From positions 262,475-326,474 of the forward strand of contig NZ_SSXU01000005.1 in the NCBI RefSeq assembly GCF_009469605.1: 64,000 bases of DNA, read 5' to 3'. Of the stretch, positions 1 through 8,462 are shown one piece after another. Numbering within the stretch: position 1 is the first letter of the stretch; every line of letters starts with the position of its first letter. This DNA comes from Zoogloea sp. 1C4. GTDB lineage: Bacteria; Pseudomonadota; Gammaproteobacteria; Burkholderiales; Rhodocyclaceae. Position numbers and translations under genes: made by a program. The notes under the pieces were generated by a model. The model was not told the DNA's origin, made no database searches, and saw only the letters and a program-made list of their open reading frames with translations.

Positions 1-1263
1 GACGTGGATTACGCCACCCTGCGCGCCGCCCACATGGATGCCAACGTGCCGGTCACCTGGCTCGAGTCGTCCGAACCCAGCTACATCCTGTACACCTCCG
101 GCACCACCGGCAAGCCCAAGGGCGTGCAGCGCGACACCGGCGGCTATGCCGTGGCGCTGGCCGCCTCGATGAAGCACATCTACTGCGGCAACGCGGGCGA
201 GACCTTCTTCTCCACCTCCGACATCGGCTGGGTGGTGGGTCACAGCTACATCATCTACGGCCCGCTGATCGCCGGCATGGCCACGATCATGTACGAAGGC
301 ACGCCGCTGCGCCCGGACGCCGGCATCTGGTGGAAGATCTGCCAGGAGCAGGAAGTCACCGTGATGTTCAGCGCACCGACCGCCATCCGCGTGCTCAAGA
401 AGCAGGACCCGGCCTTCCTCAAGAAGTACGACCTCTCCAAGCTGCGCGCCCTGTATTGCGCCGGCGAGCCGATGGACGAAACCTCCCACCAGTGGATGAT
501 GGACGAGCTGGGCATCCAGGTCATCGACCACTACTGGCAGACCGAAACCGGCTGGGCGATGCTGTCGCTGATGCCTGGCGTCGAAAAGCACGACGTGCAG
601 CTGGGCTCCCCGGGCTTCCCGGTTTACGGCTACGACGTGCGTCTGTTCCGCGACGACGGCTCCGAGTGCGGCCCCAACGAGAAGGGCATCGTCGGCGTCG
701 TGCCGCCGCTGCCGCCGGGCTGCCTGTCCACCGTGTGGGGCGACGACAAGCGCTTCGTGTCCACCTACTTCACGCTGTTCCAGGACCCGATGGTCTACTC
801 CAGCTTCGACTGGGGCATCAAGGACGACGCCGGCTATTACAAGATCCTCGGCCGTACCGATGACGTGATCAACGTCGCCGGTCACCGTCTCGGCACCCGC
901 GAGATCGAGGAAGCGGTGCAGTCCCATCCGGCGATCGCCGAAGTGGCGGTGGTGGGCGTGGCCGATCAGCTCAAGGGCCAGATGCCGATGGCCTTCGCCG
1001 TCGTCAAGGATCCGACCACCATCGACACCCCCGAAAAGGTCGTGGCCCTCGAAAAGGCCGTGATGAAGATCGTGGACGGCAGCCTCGGCGCCATCGCCCG
1101 TCCGGCCCGCGTGCACTTCATCTCCGGTCTGCCCAAGACCCGCTCCGGCAAGATGCTCCGTCGTTCGATCCAGGCCCTGGCCGAAGGCCGCGACCCGGGC
1201 GATCTGACCACCATCGAAGACCCGAGCACCCTGGAACAGATCAAGGCAGCCCTCACCGCCTGA
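1..1263 (+). CDS. prpE: Propionyl-CoA synthetase (propionate--CoA ligase), 5'-truncated
   Basis: AMP-forming acyl-CoA synthetase that activates propionate (or acetate) to the CoA thioester through an acyl-adenylate. The reading frame is open from the first base, so the N-terminal third lies outside the window; about 420 residues are visible. Seen: the P-loop YTSGTTGKPKG near residue 31, the adenylate-binding segment YWQTETGW, the hinge/adenylation region GRTDDVINVAGHRLGT, and the C-terminal PKTRSGKMLRR with the catalytic lysine of this superfamily. The run STSDIGWVVGHSYIIYGPL is typical of PrpE and acetyl-CoA synthetases. I favour PrpE over Acs from overall resemblance; substrate is not decided by the sequence alone. 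A strong terminator follows directly, so this is the end of a transcription unit. Confidence 0.88.
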   Translation, partial: DVDYATLRAAHMDANVPVTWLESSEPSYILYTSGTTGKPKGVQRDTGGYAVALAASMKHIYCGNAGETFFSTSDIGWVVGHSYIIYGPLIAGMATIMYEGTPLRPDAGIWWKICQEQEVTVMFSAPTAIRVLKKQDPAFLKKYDLSKLRALYCAGEPMDETSHQWMMDELGIQVIDHYWQTETGWAMLSLMPGVEKHDVQLGSPGFPVYGYDVRLFRDDGSECGPNEKGIVGVVPPLPPGCLSTVWGDDKRFVSTYFTLFQDPMVYSSFDWGIKDDAGYYKILGRTDDVINVAGHRLGTREIEEAVQSHPAIAEVAVVGVADQLKGQMPMAFAVVKDPTTIDTPEKVVALEKAVMKIVDGSLGAIARPARVHFISGLPKTRSGKMLRRSIQALAEGRDPGDLTTIEDPSTLEQIKAALTA

Positions 1264-1283
1264 TCCCGCTTCCACGCAGCACG

Positions 1284-1320
1284 AAAAGCCGACCGCCCAA
1301 GCCGCGGTCGGCTTTTTTTT
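1284..1320 (+). terminator. Rho-independent terminator after prpE
   Basis: An 8-bp GC-rich stem (GCCGACCG pairing with CGGTCGGC) is followed by eight T residues, 20 bases after the prpE stop codon. The stem is preceded by A residues, so weak termination from the other strand is possible. Confidence 0.9.
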
Positions 1321-1327
1321 CCTGGCA

Positions 1328-1741
1328 ATGCAAAACATGCTCCGACTCCCGTTCCCGCTCCTCGCCCTGGCCGTCAGCGTCGCGCCCGGCATGGCCGATG
1401 CCGCTGCGCGCATCCATTGCCACACCACCTACGGGGGCGAAACACGCCTGCACGTGGCCCGTCCGGTGGCCTCGCCCTACGGTGTCGGGAGCGAGCCGAT
1501 CGGCAGTCACTTCCTGTTCCGGGTGGTGTTCGAAGGGCAACCCCGCGAGCTTGCGGCGGTCAAGATCTACACCTACGCCGATCTCGATCACGGCCCGACG
1601 CTCATCCACCAGTCCACCCATCCGTTGCCCCTTGCCAATCGCGGCGCGTACGGCTTCACCGGGCTGCAGCGGGTCTACGAGCCCCGGCGGGACAGCGAAC
1701 TCGAATACTGGTGCGAAACTGCGCAGGGAGGTCGGAAATGA
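1328..1741 (+). CDS. Small secreted protein of unknown function
   Basis: A 137-residue protein with a clear signal peptide: MQNMLRLP, then a hydrophobic core LLALAVSVAPGM, with likely cleavage around ADA|AA. The mature part (about 110 residues) has two cysteines that could form a disulfide (in IHCHTTYGG and EYWCETA) and no recognisable catalytic motif. The start could also be the internal ATG at 1337. Its stop codon overlaps the ATG of the CapA-like gene (ATGA), which implies translational coupling and a shared job in the envelope. I do not recognise the family. Confidence 0.7.
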   Translation: MQNMLRLPFPLLALAVSVAPGMADAAARIHCHTTYGGETRLHVARPVASPYGVGSEPIGSHFLFRVVFEGQPRELAAVKIYTYADLDHGPTLIHQSTHPLPLANRGAYGFTGLQRVYEPRRDSELEYWCETAQGGRK

Positions 1742-2709
1742 GCCTTCGAAGCCTGCTGGCCGCCGCCGCGCTGATCGCCCTGGCGCCGGCCGCCGCGGCC
1801 GAAAGCCTGAGCCTGATCTTCGCCGGCGACGTGATGCTCGACGATGGCCCGGGCCGGGTGGTGGCTGACGGGCGCGATCCCCTCGCGGGGGTCGCGCCGA
1901 TGCTGGCGGGTGCAGACTACCGCATCGCCAATCTGGAATGCCCGGTGGCCACCACCGGCACGCCGCTGGACAACAAGATCTACAGTTTCCGCGCCCATCC
2001 ACGGGTGCTGTCAGTGCTGCAGGGGCGCTTCGATGCGGTGTCGCTGGCCAACAACCACTCGGGCGATTATGGCCAGGTGGCCTTCACCGAAACGATGGCC
2101 CTGCTGGATGGCGCCGGCATCCGCCGTTTCGGGGGTGGGCGCAATCTGGTCGAGGCCCACGCGCCCCTGTGGATCGAGCGCAAGGGGCTGCGCATTGCCG
2201 TGCTCGGCTATAACGAATTCAAACCGCGGGTGTTCGAGGCTGGCGCTGACCACCCCGGTATCGCCTGGAGCGAGGACAGCCACGTGATCGCCGACATCCG
2301 CGCCGCCCGCAAGGCAGGAGCCGATCTGGTGATTCCCTTCATGCACTGGGGCTGGGAGCGGGAGCCCAAGCCCTCGGCCCGCCAGCGGGCACTCGCCCGG
2401 CGGATGATCGACGCGGGTGCGGCGGCGGTGGTGGGCGGCCATCCCCACGTCACCCAGGGGGCGGAGCTGTACCGGGGGCGCCCGATCGTCTATAGCCTGG
2501 GCAACTTTGTCTTCGATGGCTTCGACGAGCTGCCCGCGGGGCGGGTGGGCTGGCTGCTGCGGCTGGAGCTCGACCGCCGCGGCGTGGCTGCCTGGCGCAC
2601 CTTTGAAGCGCGGATGGATGGCGAAGGCGTGCCGTCTCCCGCCGCCGGCGCCGTCACGCCCTGCGGCCGGCGGGGCGATCGCGTCGTGGGCGCCTGCCGC
2701 AACCCCTGA
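1738..2709 (+). CDS. CapA-family (poly-gamma-glutamate synthesis type) metallophosphatase-like protein
   Basis: 323-residue exported protein. The N-terminus MSLRSLLAAAALIALAPAAAA is a signal peptide, placing the domain in the periplasm. The body shows the CapA/YwtB signature of the calcineurin-like fold: FAGDVMLDD, ANLECPV, SLANNHSGD, MHWGWE, VVGGHPHV and SLGNFVFD, whose Asp/Asn/His residues bind the metals in this superfamily. CapA of Bacillus takes part in capsule poly-gamma-glutamate handling, but no capBC genes are adjacent here, so a capsule role is not supported. More likely it is an envelope polymer phosphatase or transferase of unknown substrate. It is coupled by a 4-base overlap to the small secreted protein upstream. 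Confidence 0.82.
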   Translation: MSLRSLLAAAALIALAPAAAAESLSLIFAGDVMLDDGPGRVVADGRDPLAGVAPMLAGADYRIANLECPVATTGTPLDNKIYSFRAHPRVLSVLQGRFDAVSLANNHSGDYGQVAFTETMALLDGAGIRRFGGGRNLVEAHAPLWIERKGLRIAVLGYNEFKPRVFEAGADHPGIAWSEDSHVIADIRAARKAGADLVIPFMHWGWEREPKPSARQRALARRMIDAGAAAVVGGHPHVTQGAELYRGRPIVYSLGNFVFDGFDELPAGRVGWLLRLELDRRGVAAWRTFEARMDGEGVPSPAAGAVTPCGRRGDRVVGACRNP

Positions 2710-2715
2710 GCGGCG

Positions 2716-3963
2716 TCAGATCAGGCCCTCGAAGAGTTGCACCGGCACGGTCTCGCCAGCCTTCACGTCGCCGCGGTTCTCGTCGATCACGATGAAGCAG
2801 TTTGCCTCGGAGAGCGAGCGCAGCACCCCCGAGCCCTGGGCCGACGCCGGTTTCACCTTCCACACGCCGTCCTCGGCAAACAGCCGGCCGCGCAGGAACT
2901 CGCAGCGGCCAGCCAGCTTGCGCACCGGTGCCACGCAGACGGCGGGCATCATCGGCCGCTCGGGCAGCGGATCGACGCCGGATAGCTTGAGCAGGGCGTC
3001 CTGCACGAACTGGTAGAAGGTCACCATCACCGCCACCGGGTTGCCCGGCAGGCCGAACATCCAGGCCTTGCCGATGCGCCCGAAGGCCATCGGACGGCCC
3101 GGCTTGATGTCGATCTTCCAGAAGCCCACTTCGCCCAGGCGCTGCATCAGATCGCGGATGAAGTCGGCTTCGCCCACCGACACGCCGCCGGTGGTGAGCA
3201 CCACGTCGGCGCTGCCGGCCGCGGTGAGGAAGGCGGCCTCGAGTTCGTCCGGACGGTCGGGCACCACGCCCATGTCGATCAGCTCGTAGCCCAGGCGGGC
3301 GAGGGCGCCGTGGAGGGTGTAGCGGTTGGAGTCATAGACCTCGCCCGGGGCGAGGGGGCGGCCGATGCTGGCGAGCTCGTCGCCGGTCGAGAAGAACGCC
3401 ACCCGCAGGCGCCGGGTGACGGCTACCTCCGCCAGCCCGAGGGATGCGGCAAGGCCCAGCTCGGCGGGGCCCATGCGCTTGCCGCGGGGGATCGCCACGC
3501 CGCCTTCGGCCAGATCCTCGCCGGCGCGGCGCACGTTCTGCCCGCGACGCAGGCCGCTGGGCACGGTGATGCGCTCGCCGTCGACGCGGACGACCTCCTG
3601 CACCACCACGCTGTCGGCGCCCATCGGCATCACGCCGCCGGTCATGATCCGCACCGCCTGGCCGCGCCCGACGATGCCGGAAAAACCCCGTCCGGCGTAG
3701 GCCGTGCCCACCACCTGGAGCGACACCTCGCCGTCGGCCGGCAGGTCTTCGGCCCGCACGGCGTAGCCATCCATCGCCGAGTTGTCGTGGGCCGGCACGT
3801 TGCACGGGGCGATCACGTCCCGCGCGAGGGGGCGGCCCAGGCTGGCCCGCAGGGCCACGCATTCGTGGCCGCCCACCGGTGCCACGGCGTCGAGGATGGT
3901 CCGGCGTGCTTCAAGGACGGTCAGCGTCTGGCGGGGGGCGGCGCATCCTGGGTCGAGGCTCAT
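2716..3963 (-). CDS. moeA: Molybdopterin molybdenumtransferase
   Basis: 415 residues, the usual MoeA length. MoeA inserts molybdate (or tungstate) into adenylylated molybdopterin, releasing AMP. Seen: the N-terminal MoeA domain with PAHDNSAMDGYAVR, the central MoCF-like domain with FFSTGDEL, VYDSNRYTL, VLTTGGVSVGEADF and KPGRPMAFG, then GLPGNPVAV and a C-terminal beta domain. It is transcribed away from the aor operon across a 210-bp gap. Because the neighbours encode a tungsten enzyme and tungstate uptake, this copy may load tungsten (inference). Whether another moeA exists in the genome cannot be seen. Confidence 0.93.
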   Translation of the reverse strand: MSLDPGCAAPRQTLTVLEARRTILDAVAPVGGHECVALRASLGRPLARDVIAPCNVPAHDNSAMDGYAVRAEDLPADGEVSLQVVGTAYAGRGFSGIVGRGQAVRIMTGGVMPMGADSVVVQEVVRVDGERITVPSGLRRGQNVRRAGEDLAEGGVAIPRGKRMGPAELGLAASLGLAEVAVTRRLRVAFFSTGDELASIGRPLAPGEVYDSNRYTLHGALARLGYELIDMGVVPDRPDELEAAFLTAAGSADVVLTTGGVSVGEADFIRDLMQRLGEVGFWKIDIKPGRPMAFGRIGKAWMFGLPGNPVAVMVTFYQFVQDALLKLSGVDPLPERPMMPAVCVAPVRKLAGRCEFLRGRLFAEDGVWKVKPASAQGSGVLRSLSEANCFIVIDENRGDVKAGETVPVQLFEGLI

Positions 3964-4031
3964 CGGGGGCTCCTGGCTATCGGTCGAGAGGCCTGATTAG
4001 TAACACAAATCGGAACCGCTGGAATCATTGC

Positions 4032-4053
4032 GGCGGTGCGCATTGACACCGCC
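4032..4053. promoter_or_regulatory. Inverted repeat overlapping the aor promoter, candidate operator
   Basis: GGCGGTG (4032-4038) and CACCGCC (4047-4053) are perfect 7-bp arms around an 8-base centre. The right arm covers the end of the predicted -35 hexamer, a position suited to repression. The binding protein is unknown. Confidence 0.45.
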
Positions 4054-4070
4054 ACACGTCTGCGTATGCT
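4043..4070 (+). promoter_or_regulatory. Predicted sigma-70 promoter of the aor operon
   Basis: TTGACA (4043-4048, perfect -35) lies 16 bp before TATGCT (4065-4070, four of six -10 matches). This would give a leader of about 95 bases before aorA. Confidence 0.5.
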
Positions 4071-4173
4071 GCGCTGACGGCGAGTCCTCGCGCGGCCTGC
4101 AGGCGTGCGCTGGATGAGACTGATGCAGCCCTGGTTCGCAGCTCGCGGGCCCAATAAAAACGAGGAGACATTC

Positions 4174-4647
4174 ATGTGGAAATCGCTTCACATTGACCCC
4201 AAGAAGTGTACCGGCTGCCTGCAGTGTGAGATGGCATGCTCGGTCGAGCACACTGGGGCGATCAATCCGTCGAAGTCACGCATCAAGGTTTTCAGCTTCG
4301 AGACGGAAGGCCGCAAGGTTCCCTACACCTGCACCCAATGCACCGAAGCCTGGTGTCTCAACGCCTGTCCGGTCGATGCGATCCGCATCGATGCTGGCAC
4401 TGGCGCCAAGCAGGTTTTCGACGATGTGTGCGTCGGTTGCAAGGTGTGCACCATCGCCTGTCCCTTCGGCACCATCAATTACAACCAGGATAGCGGCAAG
4501 GTCCAGAAGTGCGACCTGTGCGGCGGCGAACCGGCCTGTGCAGAGGCCTGTCCGACCGGCGCGATCACCTATGTGGATGCCGACTGGACGGGGATCGACA
4601 AGATGCGCGCCTGGGCTGCCAAGGCCAACACCGCTGTGACCGAATAA
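4174..4647 (+). CDS. aorA: Aldehyde oxidoreductase polyferredoxin subunit (AorA-like)
   Basis: 157-residue iron-sulfur electron-transfer subunit. Sixteen cysteines fall in four clusters fit for four [4Fe-4S] centres: CTGCLQCEMAC, CTQCTEAWCLNAC, CVGCKVCTIAC and CDLCGGEPACAEAC, each followed by the ferredoxin Pro or an equivalent residue. I chose the ATG at 4174 because GAGGAG stands 8 bases upstream; an earlier in-frame ATG at 4105 adds a non-ferredoxin leader. It is the first gene of an operon with the tungsten catalytic subunit 10 bases downstream. In the Aromatoleum enzyme, AorA and AorB build a filament that conducts electrons (family knowledge). Confidence 0.85.
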   Translation: MWKSLHIDPKKCTGCLQCEMACSVEHTGAINPSKSRIKVFSFETEGRKVPYTCTQCTEAWCLNACPVDAIRIDAGTGAKQVFDDVCVGCKVCTIACPFGTINYNQDSGKVQKCDLCGGEPACAEACPTGAITYVDADWTGIDKMRAWAAKANTAVTE

Positions 4648-4657
4648 GGAGACGACC

Positions 4658-6505
4658 ATGGCCTGGAACCGAAAACTGCTGCGCGTCAATCTCACCACCG
4701 GCACCTGCACCGCCGAACCCCTCAACATGGAATGGGCTCAGGACTACCTGGGCTCCCGCGGGCTTGCCACCAAATACTTCGTCTCCGAAGTCGACCCGAA
4801 GGTCGACCCGCTGTCCCCCGACAACAAGATGATCATGTCCACCGGGCCGCTCACCGGCACGATGGCTTCCACCGGTGGGCGCTACACCGTGGTCACCAAA
4901 GGCCCGCTCACCGGCGCCATTGCGTGTTCCAACTCCGGCGGCTTCTTTGGCGCCGAGATGAAGTTTGCCGGCTGGGACATGATCATCTTCGAAGGTCGTT
5001 CGCCAAAGCCGGTCTATCTCTACCTGGAAAACGACAAGGCCGAGCTGAAGGACGCCTCCCATCTGTGGGGCACCAGCTGCTGGCACACCGAGGAGACCAT
5101 CAAGCACGAGCTGCAGGATCCGCTGGTCCGCGTCTCGTCCATCGGCCTCGCGGGCGAGAACCAGGTGCTCTTCGGCTGCATCGTCAATGACCTGCACCGG
5201 GCGGCGGGCCGCTCCGGCGTGGGCGCGGTGATGGGCTCGAAGAACCTCAAGGCTGTGGCCTTGCGCGGCACCAAGGGCGTGTCGGGCGTGAAGGACATGA
5301 AGGCCTTCATGAAAGTCACCGCCGAGAAGAAGAAGGTGCTGGCCGACAACGCCGTCACCGGCCAGGGCCTGCCCAAGTTTGGCACCCAGGTGCTGATGAA
5401 CGTCATCAACGAGATGGGCGCGCTGCCCACCCGCAACCACCGGGACGTGCAGTTCGAGGACGCCGGCAAGATTTCTGCCGAGGCCATGCACGAGAAGCGC
5501 CCCAGCGACAACAAGCCGCATCTGGTCACCAACGCCGCGTGCTTTGGCTGCACCATCGCCTGCGGCCGCATCTCCGAGATCGACAAGGGCCACTTCACGG
5601 TGGTGAACAAGCCCGAGTACTGGGGCGCCTCCGGCGGCCTCGAGTACGAAGCCGCCTGGGCACTGGGCGCCGCCAACGGCGTGGGCGATCTTGAAGCCCT
5701 GCAGTACGCCAACCTGCTGTGCAACGAGCAGGGCATGGACCCGATCTCCTTCGGCGCCACGGTTGGCGCGGTGATGGAGCTCTACGAGATGGGCGTGCTC
5801 ACCAAGGAGCAGATCGGCATCGACGCGCCCTTTGGCTCGGCCGAGGCGCTCGCCCGGCTGGCCGAGATGACCGCCCGGGGCGAAGGCTTCGGCAAGGAAA
5901 TCGGCGAAGGCTCGAAGCGGCTGTGCACCAGGTACGGCCACCCGGAGCTGTCGATGACGGTTAAGGGGCAGGAGTTCCCGGCCTACGATTCCCGCGCCAT
6001 CCAGGGCATGGGCCTCACCTACGCCACCTCCAACCGTGGTGCGTGCCACCTGCGCTCGTACACCGTGGCGTCCGAAGTGCTGGGCATTCCGGTCAAGACC
6101 GATCCGCTCACCACCGATGGCAAGCCCGAGCTGGTGAAGGCCTTCCAGGACGCGACCGCGGTGTTCGATTCGGCCGGCATCTGCGTGTTCACCTCGTTTG
6201 CCTGGACGGTGGCCGACGTGCAGCCCCAGATCGAGGCCGCCTGCGAGGGCGACTGGTCGATGGACAAGCTCAACCTGATGGGCGAGCGCATCTGGAACAT
6301 GGAGCGCCAGTTCAACAACGCCGCCGGCCTCACCCGCAAGGATGACGACCTGCCGCCGCGCCTCAAGACCGAACCGGCCAAGACTGGCCCGGCCAAGGGC
6401 CTGGTGAATGGCATCGACAAGATGCTGCCGGAGTACTACGAGCTGCGCGGCTGGACCCAGGAAGGCGTACCCACGCCCGAGACGCTGTCCCGCCTCGGCC
6501 TCTGA
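4658..6505 (+). CDS. aorB: Tungsten-dependent aldehyde:ferredoxin oxidoreductase, catalytic subunit
   Basis: 615-residue AOR-family enzyme oxidising aldehydes to carboxylic acids with a tungsten-bis-metallopterin and one [4Fe-4S] cluster. N-terminal AOR domain: LGSRGLATKYF, TGPLTGTMASTGGRY, VGAVMGSKNLKAVALRG. Cluster ligands: C295, C298 and C302 in CFGCTIAC, with C509 in GICVF as the distant fourth. The pterin-binding region is near ATSNRGACHLRSY. Preceded by an AAGGAGACGACC ribosome site. The adjacent polyferredoxin (aorA) and FAD subunit (aorC) mark it as the three-subunit bacterial AOR known from Aromatoleum and Thauera rather than the archaeal single-subunit enzyme. The linked tupBCA genes support tungsten over molybdenum. 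Confidence 0.92.
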   Translation: MAWNRKLLRVNLTTGTCTAEPLNMEWAQDYLGSRGLATKYFVSEVDPKVDPLSPDNKMIMSTGPLTGTMASTGGRYTVVTKGPLTGAIACSNSGGFFGAEMKFAGWDMIIFEGRSPKPVYLYLENDKAELKDASHLWGTSCWHTEETIKHELQDPLVRVSSIGLAGENQVLFGCIVNDLHRAAGRSGVGAVMGSKNLKAVALRGTKGVSGVKDMKAFMKVTAEKKKVLADNAVTGQGLPKFGTQVLMNVINEMGALPTRNHRDVQFEDAGKISAEAMHEKRPSDNKPHLVTNAACFGCTIACGRISEIDKGHFTVVNKPEYWGASGGLEYEAAWALGAANGVGDLEALQYANLLCNEQGMDPISFGATVGAVMELYEMGVLTKEQIGIDAPFGSAEALARLAEMTARGEGFGKEIGEGSKRLCTRYGHPELSMTVKGQEFPAYDSRAIQGMGLTYATSNRGACHLRSYTVASEVLGIPVKTDPLTTDGKPELVKAFQDATAVFDSAGICVFTSFAWTVADVQPQIEAACEGDWSMDKLNLMGERIWNMERQFNNAAGLTRKDDDLPPRLKTEPAKTGPAKGLVNGIDKMLPEYYELRGWTQEGVPTPETLSRLGL

Positions 6506-6549
6506 GGGCCGCGTCCGCTGCGGTTCCCGAGCTGTTGATCCAAGCGCAC

Positions 6550-6575
6550 ACGACGCCGGCTCCGGCCGGCGTCGT
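6550..6575 (+). promoter_or_regulatory. Strong intercistronic hairpin between aorB and aorC
   Basis: ACGACGCCGGC (6550-6560) pairs perfectly with GCCGGCGTCGT (6565-6575) around a TCCG loop, an 11-bp stem. No T-run follows, so it is not a standard terminator. It sits in the only long gap (96 bases) inside the aorABC genes, and may protect the upstream aorAB message or attenuate aorC. Confidence 0.6.
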
Positions 6576-6601
6576 CGTGCCTGCGACATGAGGATTTCCC
6601 G

Positions 6602-7888
6602 ATGAAGCATCTGATCCTGGGCAATGGCCCGGCCGGCGTGGTTGCCGCCGAGGCCCTGCGTCGCGCTGCGCCCCGCGACGAAATCGTGATGGTCGGCAGC
6701 GAGAACCTGCCGTCCTATTCACGGATGGCGATTCCCTACCTGTTGGAAGGCAACATCGACGAATCCGGCACCTATCTGCGCAAGACGCCGGGCCACTTCG
6801 AGGCCCTGGGCGTGCGGCTGCTGGAGGGCCGCGCGGTGGCGCTCGACACGGCCAAGCAGACGGTGCTGTTTGCCGACGGCCACTTTGAAACCTACGACCG
6901 GCTGCTGGTGGCAACCGGCTCCCACCCGGTGCGTCCGCCGATCCCCGGCGTCGACCTGCCCGAGGTGCAGACCTGCTGGACCCTGACCGACGCCGGCGCC
7001 ATCGCCGCGCTGGCTAAACCCGGCGCGCGAGTGCTGCAGCTGGGCGCCGGCTTCATCGGCTGCATCATCATGGAAGCCCTCGCCAAGCGCGGCGTGCAGC
7101 TCACGGTGGTCGAGATGGGCGACCGGATGGTGCCGCGGATGATGACGCCCAAGGCCGGCGGCATGATCAAGCGCTGGGTCGAGGAGCAGGGTATCCGGGT
7201 GGTCACCTCCGCCGGCGTCGAGCGCATCGACCGGGCCGAGGGCGGCGATGCGCCGCTCACCGTCAGCCTCTCCACCGGCGACAAGCTCGCCTGCGATCTG
7301 GTGATCGTCGCGGCGGGCGTGGCGCCCAACGCGGCCTTCCTCGACGCCACCCCGGTGCACGTGGCCAAGGGTGTGCTGGTGGATGCGCGGATGGAAACCT
7401 CGGTGCCCGGCATCTTTGCTGCCGGCGACGTGGCCGAGGCGCCGGATCTTTTCACCGGTGCTCACCTGGTGTCGGCCATCCAGCCCAACGCGGCCGATCA
7501 GGCCCGTGTCGCCGCCATCAACATGGCTGGCGGCAACGGGCGGATGCCTGGCGTGCTGGCGATCAACGTGCTCGATACCCTCGGCCTCATCTCCACGTCC
7601 TTCGGGCAGTGGTGGGGCGAGCCGGAGGGGCAGGGCGTCGAGGTGGTGGACGAGGCGGCCTTCCGCTACCTCAGCCTCCAGTTCAAGGACGACGTGCTGA
7701 TCGGCGCCACCTCCATCGGCATGACCCAGCATGTGGGCGCGCTGCGCGGGCTGATCCAGGGCCGGCTCAAGCTCGGCCCCTGGAAGGACGTGCTCCTCGA
7801 AGCGCCCCAGCGTTTCTTCGAGGCGTATCTGGCAGCCACCCAGCCCGATTCCATGGCCCGCCGGCAGGCCGCGGCCGCCTTTGCCTGA
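6602..7888 (+). CDS. aorC: Aldehyde oxidoreductase FAD/NAD-binding subunit (AorC-like)
   Basis: 428-residue FAD-dependent pyridine nucleotide oxidoreductase that passes electrons between NAD and the AorAB iron-sulfur chain. Seen: N-terminal dinucleotide fold LGNGPAGVVAAEAL binding FAD, SYSRMAIPYLL, a second nucleotide fold LQLGAGFIGCIIMEAL for NAD(H), and the C-terminal FAD motif GIFAAGDVAEAP. It lacks the CxxxxC redox disulfide of lipoamide-type enzymes. The start follows GAGGATTTCCCG. It is separated from aorB by a hairpin-containing gap, unlike the tight aorA-aorB spacing. In the Aromatoleum complex a single AorC caps many AorAB units (family knowledge), so lower expression would make sense. 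Confidence 0.85.
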   Translation: MKHLILGNGPAGVVAAEALRRAAPRDEIVMVGSENLPSYSRMAIPYLLEGNIDESGTYLRKTPGHFEALGVRLLEGRAVALDTAKQTVLFADGHFETYDRLLVATGSHPVRPPIPGVDLPEVQTCWTLTDAGAIAALAKPGARVLQLGAGFIGCIIMEALAKRGVQLTVVEMGDRMVPRMMTPKAGGMIKRWVEEQGIRVVTSAGVERIDRAEGGDAPLTVSLSTGDKLACDLVIVAAGVAPNAAFLDATPVHVAKGVLVDARMETSVPGIFAAGDVAEAPDLFTGAHLVSAIQPNAADQARVAAINMAGGNGRMPGVLAINVLDTLGLISTSFGQWWGEPEGQGVEVVDEAAFRYLSLQFKDDVLIGATSIGMTQHVGALRGLIQGRLKLGPWKDVLLEAPQRFFEAYLAATQPDSMARRQAAAAFA

Positions 7889-7896
7889 AAGCCTGC

Positions 7897-8148
7897 ATGC
7901 GAGTCGTCTTCAAGCTCTTCGCCTCCCTGGCGGACTACCTGCCTGCCGACAGGCGGGGCAACATCGTGGAGCTGGACGTGGCGCCCGGCTCCACGGTGGG
8001 CGACCTCATCACCCAGTACCGGGTGCCCGAGAAGAGCGCTCACCTGGTGCTGGTCAATGGCCATTACATCCCTCCGGCCGCCCGGGCCGACCGGGTGCTG
8101 GCCGAGGGCGATGAACTGGCGATCTGGCCACCCATCGCCGGAGGCTGA
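7897..8148 (+). CDS. MoaD/ThiS-family sulfur carrier (AorD-like)
   Basis: 83-residue ubiquitin-like protein ending in the diagnostic PIAGG, whose C-terminal diglycine becomes a thiocarboxylate that donates sulfur to molybdopterin. MRVVFKLFASLADYLP and DGVLA-like segment ADRVLAEGDELAIWPP match the MoaD beta-grasp. It starts 8 bases after aorC. A dedicated MoaD inside an AOR operon suggests a pterin cofactor supply reserved for this enzyme, possibly serving the bis-pterin tungsten cofactor (inference). I recall such a gene being called aorD in related operons but leave the symbol empty. Confidence 0.82.
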   Translation: MRVVFKLFASLADYLPADRRGNIVELDVAPGSTVGDLITQYRVPEKSAHLVLVNGHYIPPAARADRVLAEGDELAIWPPIAGG

Positions 8149-8156
8149 CCCGGCCC

Positions 8157-8462
8157 ATGGCGGAAGATGTGAGCGCGCCGGGCGGTTTCGTCCGGGAGGT
8201 CGGCGCGACGCTGGCCGAGTTTGAGCGTGGGCTACGGCTGGCCGTGCCGGATGGCGTCTCGGCGCCGTCGCCGGGGTGCCTGCGGGTGGCCTCGGGCGGG
8301 GTGACGCTCGACATCGATCTTGTCGAACTGCCGGAACGTCGCCTGGGCCAGTTCCGCCTGCCGGTGCTTGCCGCCCGCTACCGTTTTGTTGCCGGCGACG
8401 TGCCCGACCGGGCGGCGCTGCTGGCCCACATCGACCGCGCCATGCAGCGGGGGGGCGGATGA
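8157..8462 (+). CDS. Small protein of the aor operon, function unknown
   Basis: 101 residues, no signal peptide and no membrane segment. It shows a valine/leucine-rich body with LDIDLVELPERRLGQFRLP and an acidic C-terminal helix ending in RGGG. It starts 8 bases after the MoaD-like gene and its stop overlaps the tupB start (ATGA), so it is firmly inside the operon between cofactor synthesis and tungstate import. Position suggests a chaperone or cofactor-maturation helper for the aldehyde oxidoreductase (perhaps the AorE of related operons), but the sequence shows no motif that proves this. Confidence 0.7.
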   Translation: MAEDVSAPGGFVREVGATLAEFERGLRLAVPDGVSAPSPGCLRVASGGVTLDIDLVELPERRLGQFRLPVLAARYRFVAGDVPDRAALLAHIDRAMQRGGG

